Source: Streptococcus oralis (lineage in GTDB: Bacteria > Bacillota > Bacilli > Lactobacillales > Streptococcaceae). Taken from it: a DNA stretch of 64,000 bases. The position numbers and the translations under genes are program-made. The notes beneath the pieces were generated by a model, which worked only from the letters and a program-made list of their open reading frames with translations, had not been told where the DNA came from and did not search any database. Positions 17,718-25,690 of the stretch are shown here, piece after piece (position 1 is the first letter of the stretch; every line of letters starts with the position of its first letter). The stretch is taken from the NCBI RefSeq assembly GCF_019334565.1, contig NZ_CP079724.1, positions 1,819,001 to 1,883,000 of the forward strand, read 5' to 3'.

Positions 17718-20363
17718 TTAAATGTCTTCTTTTTTGATCAATTCTGTGCGAATTTCTTGTGGAGCCAATAGTCCTGAATGAACTGGATATGGTCGCTCAA
17801 GTAAGTCAAGAATAGTTTGTTGGTGTTCAGATATGCGCACATTTTCTTGACTCATATTGTAGTAACGGAGGACATATCCTTCTTCATTTTCAGCTACCTT
17901 AAAGGCTGTTGGGCAAACTTGTGGTAAGCTGAGTGCCACATGACTCAAGAGGCTACCAGTCGCAGCAACACTTCCTTCTTGTTTAGCAAGCTGAAGACTA
18001 GTGAATGGTGTTTGGAAGGCTTTGGCACGACGGAAGGCTGAGAAGCGTTCCCCTGCTTGGTGGCACTCAAGTGCAAACTCGACTTCAAACTCACGCAAGC
18101 ACTGAGCCTCTGGTGTCGGGAAGTAACCCCAGTCACCTAACTCACCTGAGGCACGAAGAATGGTCACAGCAATGGTATCGTCTCCAAGGATTTCATACTC
18201 GTGCAGTCCTTTATTAGCCACTGTCACCCCTTTTTCATCGTCATAAAGGCTGACGAAGGCTTGCTGGTGTTGTGGATTTTCAGGATTTTCCCAAGAAGCA
18301 GCTGGTTTGTTTGGTCGTGTTACTACCTCATAGATGCTTTCAGAGTCATTGCTTGGACGCGTGTTATGAGTCTTAACCAAGAGACGGATACGGTGGTCCT
18401 TGGCAGTATTGGTAAAGCGAGTCTTGAAGCGGATTTGTGGATTGTCAACAAAGACGGTCATCTCTGTTTCCAGAAGAATGCTTGTCAATTCTTCTGAGCG
18501 CCCTGCTTCACGCGTCATAAACTCGATGATGCCTCTTTGTTCCGCATCCAGTTTTTCGTCTGCACTTACTGGAATTGTCAATTCATGCTTGAGCAAGATT
18601 TTAGCAAAACGTGCTGTATTTTCCAGGACTTCATAGCCTTTCAGCTCTGCGTAGATAGGCTCTGTTCCTTTTGGTTGGAAATAGATGTACTCATTTCCGA
18701 TGTCACCACGGTCTTCAAAGCGAATAATATCTTCATACGCTTCATGAGTTGTCTTGTCGTAGACCGTGATGTTTTCATCCACACTGACCGTTACAAATGG
18801 CGTATCAATTACTCCATTTTGGTAAATACCATCACGGTGTTCTTGTTTTCCTTCGAGCAATTGGAAGGTTGTCCAAGAAAGTGGTGCCAGATGAACAGGT
18901 ACTGTCACGCGCACTTGTCGAGCGATACGAGCCTGACGGAACTTGTCTTTTGGCAAATCATACTCAAAGTTAGCTCCCAGATCTTCGATTTTCGCTTCTA
19001 CAGCATGCCCTTCCAAGTCTTCGACACGGTAGCTTGGCAAGGTCAAGGCTGCCATCTTCTTATAGCCTTCTGTTGGGTGCAATTCCTTGAAATCACAAGT
19101 CGCTACATCAATCACTGTGCTGACCGTATCAACCTTGTCGTGCAAGCCTGTGTTGATGACGGTAAAGAGATGGTCGCTTTGGGCTTCGTGGGTTGCGATT
19201 TTGCCCTTCCACTCATTGAGAAGATTGGTCTTAACAAAGTTTCCAACTTGGTTAACCTTGGCAAAACGTGTTTCCATCTCACGGTGAACTTCGTCAATAC
19301 TACAACCACAGATACTATCATGGGGCGCATTTTGTAGAAGGACTTTCCAAGCATAGGTCAACTGGTCCTTGTGGTTATGTCCGCCAGTGATGACAGTCAA
19401 TGGTTCCACTACTTGTTCTAGCAAGTTGCTATTTTCTTGGAAAGCTTGTTTGAGGTAAATACGGGATGAAGAAGTGTTAGCAAGTGTATACCAACCGTCT
19501 GTTTCTTGACTGGTCAACTCACCTGTAACCGTAGATAGTTGCTCAGGCAGAGCACTTTCTACTGCATGAACATAGTCATCAAAGGAACTATGCACAAAGG
19601 TCACATCTGGGAAGAGTTCATTTGCTACACGAATGGCTTCACTCAGATTTCGCTGTACAGGCTGGTGGTCACATCCGTTCATCATCAACCACTGGTTGGT
19701 CGAAGCATAGTCACGCACGTCTGACAATTTTTGTTTCCAGAAAGTCAAGGCCTCGTCTTTATCAACCGGAATTTCATTTCCATTACTGTACCAGTTGGCA
19801 AAGAGAATACCGAGGACACGACTTCCGTCCGCACCCTGCCAGTACATTTCTGAAAACTGAGAAGTGAACTGCTCATCTTCGAGGACTTGGTTATCAAATC
19901 CAATCGGCTTGACACCACGACCAAAAGCTGCTACGTGAATACCTGATTTTTGAAGGATTTGAGGAGCTTGTCCCATATTTCCAAAGGTATCTGGGAAGTA
20001 ACCAATCTGAGTTGATTTGCCCCATTTTGCACATTCTGCTTGACCAATCAAGGTATTGCGGACGTTGGCTTCACTTGAAATCAAGTAATCATCCTGCAAG
20101 ATGTAAAAGGGACCAATTTTGAGTTTGCCTTCGTCAATGTAACGTTGGACCTTGTCGCGATTTTCAGGGCGAATTTCCAAGTAGTCATCCAGGACAATGG
20201 TTTGTCCATCCAAGTGGAAACTCTTGAACTCAGGGTCATTTTCAAAGAGATCAAAAAGATTGTCAAACAACTCCACCAACTGCATCCGGTGGCTTTCAAA
20301 AGGCAAGTACCACTCACGGTCCCAGTGACTGTGTGAGATAATATGTACAACAACATTTTCCAT
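17718..20363 (-). CDS. GH38 alpha-mannosidase
   Basis: An 881-residue cytoplasmic enzyme from ATG 20363 (MENVVVHIISHSHWDREWYL). A GAGG precedes it; an ATG 15 bp earlier lacks a site. HSHWDREWY is the zinc-binding entry motif of GH38, GYFPDTFGNMGQAPQIL the nucleophile-bearing segment, and NHKDQLTYAWKVLLQNAPHD with CGCSIDEVHREM the later active-site block. A C-terminal beta-rich region completes the usual multidomain form. The pneumococcal orthologue (SP_2143) trims alpha-1,3-mannose from N-glycan cores. No signal peptide is present, so it acts after import. A BOX element lies in its 5' leader and a strong terminator follows it. Confidence 0.93.
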   Translation of the reverse strand: MENVVVHIISHSHWDREWYLPFESHRMQLVELFDNLFDLFENDPEFKSFHLDGQTIVLDDYLEIRPENRDKVQRYIDEGKLKIGPFYILQDDYLISSEANVRNTLIGQAECAKWGKSTQIGYFPDTFGNMGQAPQILQKSGIHVAAFGRGVKPIGFDNQVLEDEQFTSQFSEMYWQGADGSRVLGILFANWYSNGNEIPVDKDEALTFWKQKLSDVRDYASTNQWLMMNGCDHQPVQRNLSEAIRVANELFPDVTFVHSSFDDYVHAVESALPEQLSTVTGELTSQETDGWYTLANTSSSRIYLKQAFQENSNLLEQVVEPLTVITGGHNHKDQLTYAWKVLLQNAPHDSICGCSIDEVHREMETRFAKVNQVGNFVKTNLLNEWKGKIATHEAQSDHLFTVINTGLHDKVDTVSTVIDVATCDFKELHPTEGYKKMAALTLPSYRVEDLEGHAVEAKIEDLGANFEYDLPKDKFRQARIARQVRVTVPVHLAPLSWTTFQLLEGKQEHRDGIYQNGVIDTPFVTVSVDENITVYDKTTHEAYEDIIRFEDRGDIGNEYIYFQPKGTEPIYAELKGYEVLENTARFAKILLKHELTIPVSADEKLDAEQRGIIEFMTREAGRSEELTSILLETEMTVFVDNPQIRFKTRFTNTAKDHRIRLLVKTHNTRPSNDSESIYEVVTRPNKPAASWENPENPQHQQAFVSLYDDEKGVTVANKGLHEYEILGDDTIAVTILRASGELGDWGYFPTPEAQCLREFEVEFALECHQAGERFSAFRRAKAFQTPFTSLQLAKQEGSVAATGSLLSHVALSLPQVCPTAFKVAENEEGYVLRYYNMSQENVRISEHQQTILDLLERPYPVHSGLLAPQEIRTELIKKEDI

Positions 20364-20455
20364 GAAGTAAAACCTCATTCTAAATTTAAATTTTAACGTT
20401 TTAAATGTAAAGGTGTGATTCTGACACGAATCGGTGAAACTAAAGCGCGCTCCTT

Positions 20456-20651
20456 ATACTCAATGAAAATCAAAGAGCAAACTAGGAAGCTAGCCGCAGT
20501 CTGCTCAAAGCACTGCTTTGAGGTTGTGGATAGAACTGATGAAGTCAGCTCAAAACACTGTTTTGAGGTTGCAGATAGAACTGACGAAGTCAGTAACATC
20601 TATACGGCAAGGCGAAGCTGACGTGGTTTGAAGAGATTTTCGAAGAGTATT
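20456..20651 (-). repeat. BOX element (A-B-B-C), minus orientation
   Basis: boxA is at about 20588-20651, identical in its core to the element at 14.8 kb. Two boxB units are present (hairpins CTCAAAACACTGTTTTGAGG at about 20549 and CAAAGCACTGCTTTGAGG at about 20506), and boxC is at about 20456-20500. It lies between the GH125 stop and the GH38 start, and its right end coincides with the GH125 TAA stop. TTA flanks both ends. It will be transcribed as part of the GH38 leader. Confidence 0.9.
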
Positions 20652-21930
20652 AGCGAATATCCAAGTAATCCAAGACCAACTCGCAGAACATCATGTTGGC
20701 CCAAGAGAACCATTCACGTGAGTAAAGCGTTGGGTCGTCCACGTGGAAACTTTCGTGCATGACACCTGTGCCACCATCGCAGGCAACTAGCTGATCCAGC
20801 AAGTATTTTTTCTCTGCCTTATCTCTTGTTGTCAAGCCTTGGATAGAAAGGGCGATTGGCCAGATATAGCGATAGAAGGTATGGGAACTTCCAAGACCAC
20901 TAGCGTATTCTCCTTGGTAGAAATATGGATTTTCAGGGCTTAGAATGGTACGGCGTGTGGCTTGATACACTTCGTCTTCAATGTCGCAATAGCCCAGATA
21001 AGGCGCAGCCAGCAGACTCGGTACATTTGGATCATCCATGATGCTAGCATTTCCTAGACCATCCACTTCAAAGGCGTAAATCTTTTCACCCTTGCTGTTG
21101 GAGGTATAAGCGTAGTTTTCGATTCCTTCTTGGATTTCAGACTGGAGACGCTTAGCATCTGCAATAATACTCTCGCTATCAGCTAGGTCTAGTTCTGCAA
21201 AGATTTCTTGCACGTAACCCAAGACTACTACAGCAAACATATTGGACGGAATCAAGTAGCTATACTGGCAGCAGTCATCACTCGGGCGAAAGGCTGACCA
21301 GGTCATACCAGTCACTGCAAAGTCAGGTCCAAAACCATCATTTACCAGAGTATCTTCCTTACGGTCTATATCTCGAATAAAGCGATATGGAGAGTTCTTG
21401 TGATCTTGCTCTACCGTCCAGAGGTGAAGAATTTCCTTGGTCGCTGCAACAAAAGTCTCATCAAACTGACTGGTCTCGCCAGTCTCTTTCCAAAGGAGAT
21501 AAGCCAGTTGCAAAGGATAGCAAAGCGAGTCCACCTCATACTTGCGTTCCCAAATCCAGCCATTAAGGTCGGTATGGTCAGTCTCGTGGTGGCCCCTCCA
21601 GTTTTCCTCAATGTTAAAGGAGTTGGCATACGGGTCTTTGAGCACCAAGGTCATCTGACGCTTGACCAAACCTGCAATGGTCTGACGCAAGAGAGGATCT
21701 CTTTTAGCCACATGAAGGTAGGGTCTGAGTTGGGCTGTCGAATCCCGAAGCCACATGGCAGGAATATCCCCAGTCAAGACAAAAGTTGAGCCATCTTCTA
21801 AGATTTCAACTGTATTGTCCAAGGTGTCTGTATAGCAACGCTCGAAGACATCCACCCACTCCGGATGGTCCTTAGCCCGCTCTGCTACTTCATCCAGCCA
21901 TTCTCTAACAATTTCTTTCGAATAAATCAT
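20650..21930 (-). CDS. GH125 exo-alpha-1,6-mannosidase
   Basis: A 426-residue protein starting MIYSKEIVREWLDEVAERAK at ATG 21930, with AGAGGAAA upstream. It is a helical (alpha/alpha)6 barrel protein; VLTGDIPAMWLRDSTAQLRP is the family hallmark near the substrate pocket, and FYRYIWPIALSIQGLT and MHESFHVDDPTLYSREWFSW are the conserved later segments. The pneumococcal enzyme SP_2144 (same length from memory) hydrolyses alpha-1,6-mannose with inversion. Here it sits between the unrecognised membrane protein and GH38. The TAA stop coincides with the BOX end. Confidence 0.92.
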   Translation of the reverse strand: MIYSKEIVREWLDEVAERAKDHPEWVDVFERCYTDTLDNTVEILEDGSTFVLTGDIPAMWLRDSTAQLRPYLHVAKRDPLLRQTIAGLVKRQMTLVLKDPYANSFNIEENWRGHHETDHTDLNGWIWERKYEVDSLCYPLQLAYLLWKETGETSQFDETFVAATKEILHLWTVEQDHKNSPYRFIRDIDRKEDTLVNDGFGPDFAVTGMTWSAFRPSDDCCQYSYLIPSNMFAVVVLGYVQEIFAELDLADSESIIADAKRLQSEIQEGIENYAYTSNSKGEKIYAFEVDGLGNASIMDDPNVPSLLAAPYLGYCDIEDEVYQATRRTILSPENPYFYQGEYASGLGSSHTFYRYIWPIALSIQGLTTRDKAEKKYLLDQLVACDGGTGVMHESFHVDDPTLYSREWFSWANMMFCELVLDYLDIR

Positions 21931-21970
21931 CGTGCAGTTTCCTCTTTCAAACAAGTTTCATGTTCAGTAT

Positions 21971-22014
21971 AAAAAAAACGCCTCCAAAAGATATACACAA
22001 ACTAAAGGCGTTTT
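21971..22014 (-). terminator. hairpin with T-run in the GH125 leader
   Basis: AAAACGCC / GGCGTTTT with a loop of about 25 bases and an eight-T tail on the minus strand, ending 41 bases before the GH125 start. It is either a second terminator for the upstream gene or an attenuator of GH125. Confidence 0.6.
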
Positions 22015-22028
22015 GAAACAAACTTATG

Positions 22029-22058
22029 AAAAAAAGTTGGGGCTCTCCCCCAACTTTT
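22029..22058 (-). terminator. strong terminator of the 22-kb membrane protein gene
   Basis: AAAGTTGGGG / CCCCAACTTT stem with a GAGAG loop and a TTTTTTT tail directly after the stop at 22059. Confidence 0.85.
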
Positions 22059-23405
22059 CTATTCACTTTTCTTTTCTTCGTAAGCCTTATAACCTTCGGT
22101 AGCCAGTTCAGCTTTTAGACCTTCTAAATCTTTTGATCCCCAGCTTGATACTTTAGAAGCAGCATCAAGATCTAGATTGCCATCTTTCAACAGGTAAGCT
22201 TGATAACCATAGTATTTGTAACGAACTTCTTTTGAATTGCCACTTGACCAAGTTACTTTATAAACTGTTATCAACGAAACTTTTCCATTTGATTTTTTAT
22301 TCTCTTCTGGGATGACTTTCAAATAACTGCCTTGCGACTCTAAAGTGTAGGTGCTAAAGGAACTATTTTGATTTTCAGACTTGCTATAGTCATCATTCTT
22401 TTTCAGAAGATCCGCAAAGTTCTTCACATCTTTTAAGTCTTTCAACCCTTCAACAGTCACCTCGACCTTATTGTTGTCAACAACTTTTCCTTTTGATTTT
22501 AACTCATTGATATAGGTCACACTAACAGTAAGAGTAACTGTATCTCCGTTCTTCAAGTTTGTCGGACGTTTGTTATCTTCAAAGTTGAAATAGGCGTCTT
22601 TATTAGGATTTTCTGTAATAGACGCTATGCCATACCCATTAAATCCAGTAAATGTCACAGGAGTTTCTTTGAGCAAATCAGCCGCTGATACCTTCTCATA
22701 TTCTTTCAAGTTTTCAACTTTGAAAGTTTTCTTTTCAGCTTTAAATGGTGAGTTTTTTGAGCTTGTTGTTACAGTGAACGTAACTTCGTCCCCATTTTTG
22801 AGACCATTTGTTTTGTCAAATTCATAATGGACACTACTAATCATCGCTTCTGCTTGTATCAATTTAGACGCCAACTTGCCATCTCTTGACACTTCTGCGT
22901 AAATAATAGGATCTTTTTTAGCCAAACCAGCTGCCTGGTCTTTATTAAAGCCTACTTTTTGGTATGCTATTTCTGCTACTTTCTCAGCAATATCTTGACT
23001 ATTATAAGTTACCGTTCCAGATTCTTCATAACCTGAGAACTCAACTTTAACGTCGCCAATCAAGCTTTTTGGTTGTGACTGGATAACATTGTATCCCACA
23101 AATGCCACAATAATAACGGCTACTGCCACAAGAGCTGCAATGATTTCTTTGCGTTTCGTTGCAAACAGTCCTTTGGTTTTTTCAACTACTTGTTGAGCTG
23201 AAGCTTTTGCATCTTCTTTCTGTTCTGATTTAGAATCTTTCTCTTCCACCACTTCTTCAGATTGGTCATCTTTTGCTTGCTCAGAAGCAGTTTCTTCCAC
23301 AGTTTCTGGTTCTTGAGTAGCAACTGACTTCACATCCTCTACAGGCGTGTTTTCAACCTTCTCTACAGATTCTTCGTTATTCACATTATTTACCGAATCA
23401 CTCAT
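22059..23405 (-). CDS. unrecognised single-pass membrane protein inside the N-glycan island
   Basis: A 448-residue protein I do not recognise. Residues 1-80 are acidic, low-complexity and presumably cytoplasmic. One helix follows (about 87-107, KRKEIIAALVAVAVIIVAFV), so the orientation should be N-in with a long extracellular part. That part holds two related units: each begins with V.F.G(Y/F) and contains the shared block GLKNGDEVTFTV or NLKNGDTVTLTV, then a VE.LK......ADLLK end. The C-terminal approximately 110 residues (YTLESQGSYLKV...) look like a further beta-rich domain. ATG 23405 is preceded by AAGGGGA. It is divergent from GH92 and terminated before GH125. I assign no function; glycan sensing or presentation is only a guess from position. 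Confidence 0.75.
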   Translation of the reverse strand: MSDSVNNVNNEESVEKVENTPVEDVKSVATQEPETVEETASEQAKDDQSEEVVEEKDSKSEQKEDAKASAQQVVEKTKGLFATKRKEIIAALVAVAVIIVAFVGYNVIQSQPKSLIGDVKVEFSGYEESGTVTYNSQDIAEKVAEIAYQKVGFNKDQAAGLAKKDPIIYAEVSRDGKLASKLIQAEAMISSVHYEFDKTNGLKNGDEVTFTVTTSSKNSPFKAEKKTFKVENLKEYEKVSAADLLKETPVTFTGFNGYGIASITENPNKDAYFNFEDNKRPTNLKNGDTVTLTVSVTYINELKSKGKVVDNNKVEVTVEGLKDLKDVKNFADLLKKNDDYSKSENQNSSFSTYTLESQGSYLKVIPEENKKSNGKVSLITVYKVTWSSGNSKEVRYKYYGYQAYLLKDGNLDLDAASKVSSWGSKDLEGLKAELATEGYKAYEEKKSE

Positions 23406-23528
23406 AAAAAAATCCCCTTTTCTTTTTTATTGTCTCCATTCTAACAAAAGAATGAATATTTGTAAATTATTAACCGAAATTTATAGGTGCATTCACTTTT
23501 TAAAATTCGGTTATTGGCAATTTCATGT

Positions 23529-23534
23529 TATACT
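23529..23534 (+). promoter_or_regulatory. extended -10 promoter of the GH92 gene
   Basis: TATACT preceded by TG one base upstream (TGTTATACT), 30 bp before the GH92 start. No good -35 is visible, which fits an extended -10 promoter. Confidence 0.55.
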
Positions 23535-23563
23535 AAACAAAAACTCCAACAGAAAGCTTTTTT

Positions 23564-25651
23564 ATGAAAACACTACTTGAAACCATCGATACCCGCTTTG
23601 GGACTGCCAGCAAACACGCCTTTTCTCGAGGAAATACCCTGCCCTACACGGGCGTCCCTTTCGGGATGAATTATTTTGTGCCTCAGACCAGTGACCAGGA
23701 GGGAGCTTGGTTTTTCGATCCGCATCTGCCCATTTTTCAGGGGATTCGATTAACCCACCAGCCCAGCCCTTGGATTGGGGACTACTCTTGGCTCCTTCTG
23801 ACACCTGTTACAGGCCAGCTAGGTGGAGACAGCCTCTTCCATCGTCAGTCTTCCTTTGACCTAGATAAGGCCTCTTTCCAGCCTCATTATCTGAAGATTT
23901 TCTCCCTGCGCTATCAGATTGGAACCCAACTCACACCGACTTGCTATGGCGCTTCTATTCGTTTGGAGCAAAAGCAAGGCAAAGCCCTCTCCCTCTATCT
24001 TCACGCAGCAGATGAACTGACAGTAGAACAAATAGATAAGCGGACTCTTGCCCTGCGTCAAGAAGGAAAAACAGAGACAAACAAAAATACGCTAAAACTA
24101 TTCACTGCCCTGCAAATGAATACGGATATTCTTGCTATCACACAAGAAGAGGGAGACTGGCGAATTGACTTAGCAAGCAGTCAAGCCGAGATTCAACTAG
24201 CAACTTCTTTCATATCGCCTTCTCAAGCTCTGCTTAATCTACCTCAAAAGGACTTTGACAGCTGTAAAGTAAATGCGAAAGCGGACTGGGAAAATCTCCT
24301 CCATCGTTTTGACATACTAGAGACAGGAGAGGCTGACCGGACCTTCTTTGACCACTGCCTCTACAGACTCTTCCTCTTCCCGCAGACTTTTTATGAAGTG
24401 AACGAGTCAGGGCAAGCCATCCATATGGACCTGACTACTGGTACTGTCAAGCCCGGCGTCCTCTTTAGCAATAATGGCTTCTGGGATACCTTCCGCACCA
24501 CCTTCCCCCTCTTTGCGCTTGTCATACCGGAACACTATCACCGCTTTCTAGAAGGTTTCCTCAATAGCTACCGCGATACTGGATTCCTTCCAAAATGGCT
24601 GGCTCCAGATGAACGTGGCATGATGCCTGGTACTCTATTGGACGGTATTATCGCAGATAGCGCCTGCAAGGATATGGCTCCCGACTTGGAAGAAGAACTC
24701 CTCCAAGTCATGCTGGAGACAGCCACTAAATCCGACCCTCTCGGCATCAATGGTCGTCACGGACTAGCCCAATACCAAGAATTAGGTTATCTCTCTACCG
24801 ACCACCACGAAAGCGTCAGCCACACCCTTGACTATGCCTATAGCGACTTTTGTATCGCCAGCTGTGCCGAAAAGCTTGGTCAGAATGACATCGCGGAAAC
24901 TTATAGAACTTCGTCACAAAATTACCACCATCTATTTGACACTGCGACGGGCTACATGCGTGCGCGAGATAGCCAAGGCAACTTCCGCCCCGACTTCTCT
25001 CCTTATAGTTGGGGACGCGACTACGCCGAATGCTCTGCCATTCAAGCGACCTTAGGCGTCCTCCACGACATCCCAGGCTTAATCCAGCTTATGGGTGGAA
25101 AGGAAACCTTTAGCCACTATCTTTTGAAAGCCTGTCAAGATGCTCCCCTCTTTGAGACGACTGGCTATGGTTACGAGATTCACGAGATGAGCGAGATGGC
25201 TACCGCTCCTTTTGGGCAAATCGCCATTTCCAACCAGCCTAGCTTCCACATTCCTTATCTCTTCCGCTACAGCGACTACCCTGACTATACCGCTCTTCTC
25301 ATCAAGACGCTACGTCAGAAGACCTTTCACCCAAGCTGGGAAGCTTATCCTGGCGATGAGGACAATGGCAGTCTCTCTGCTTGGTATATCTGGTCAGCTC
25401 TTGGATTCTACCCGACCTGTCCAGGCAAACCAAGTTACGATCTCGGAATTCCTCTCTTTGACCATCTCCGTATCTACCTAGCTAAGGAAAATAAATGGCT
25501 GGATATCCATGCCGAGCAAAACCACAGCCATTTCAACTTTGTCAAAGAATGCCGATTGGACAAGACCATAGTATCTAGCATTCAACACCAAGACCTCTTG
25601 AAAGCTGAGCAACTAACCTTTACACTTAGCTGGTTGCCAAATCACTCATAA
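23564..25651 (+). CDS. GH92 exo-alpha-1,2-mannosidase
   Basis: A 695-residue cytoplasmic enzyme, calcium-dependent by family. GNTLPYTGVPFGMNYFVPQT opens the N-terminal beta-domain. The catalytic (alpha/alpha)6 domain shows LFSNNGFWDTFRTTFPLF, TGYMRARDSQGNFRPDFSPY and the C-terminal YPGDEDNGSLSAWYIWSALG block, which bears the acidic residues. It removes alpha-1,2-mannose from high-mannose N-glycans. It is the only plus-strand gene in the island, divergent from the membrane protein gene and convergent with GH29. The length agrees with pneumococcal SP_2145. The ribosome site (AGAAAG) is weak. Confidence 0.93.
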   Translation: MKTLLETIDTRFGTASKHAFSRGNTLPYTGVPFGMNYFVPQTSDQEGAWFFDPHLPIFQGIRLTHQPSPWIGDYSWLLLTPVTGQLGGDSLFHRQSSFDLDKASFQPHYLKIFSLRYQIGTQLTPTCYGASIRLEQKQGKALSLYLHAADELTVEQIDKRTLALRQEGKTETNKNTLKLFTALQMNTDILAITQEEGDWRIDLASSQAEIQLATSFISPSQALLNLPQKDFDSCKVNAKADWENLLHRFDILETGEADRTFFDHCLYRLFLFPQTFYEVNESGQAIHMDLTTGTVKPGVLFSNNGFWDTFRTTFPLFALVIPEHYHRFLEGFLNSYRDTGFLPKWLAPDERGMMPGTLLDGIIADSACKDMAPDLEEELLQVMLETATKSDPLGINGRHGLAQYQELGYLSTDHHESVSHTLDYAYSDFCIASCAEKLGQNDIAETYRTSSQNYHHLFDTATGYMRARDSQGNFRPDFSPYSWGRDYAECSAIQATLGVLHDIPGLIQLMGGKETFSHYLLKACQDAPLFETTGYGYEIHEMSEMATAPFGQIAISNQPSFHIPYLFRYSDYPDYTALLIKTLRQKTFHPSWEAYPGDEDNGSLSAWYIWSALGFYPTCPGKPSYDLGIPLFDHLRIYLAKENKWLDIHAEQNHSHFNFVKECRLDKTIVSSIQHQDLLKAEQLTFTLSWLPNHS

Positions 25652-25655
25652 CCAA

Positions 25656-25690
25656 AAGAACCTTTGCATCGCGCAAAGGTTCTTCTTTTA
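25656..25690. terminator. bidirectional terminator between GH92 and GH29
   Basis: A perfect 12-base stem AAGAACCTTTGC / GCAAAGGTTCTT with a five-base ATCGC loop. A T-run (TCTTTTA) follows the stem on the plus strand, and its last bases overlap the GH29 stop. Confidence 0.85.

Noticed and set aside
18537..19337. Open plus-strand frame of 266 codons opposite GH38
   Set aside because: It is fully inside a well-supported GH38 gene, with no domain and no ribosome site.
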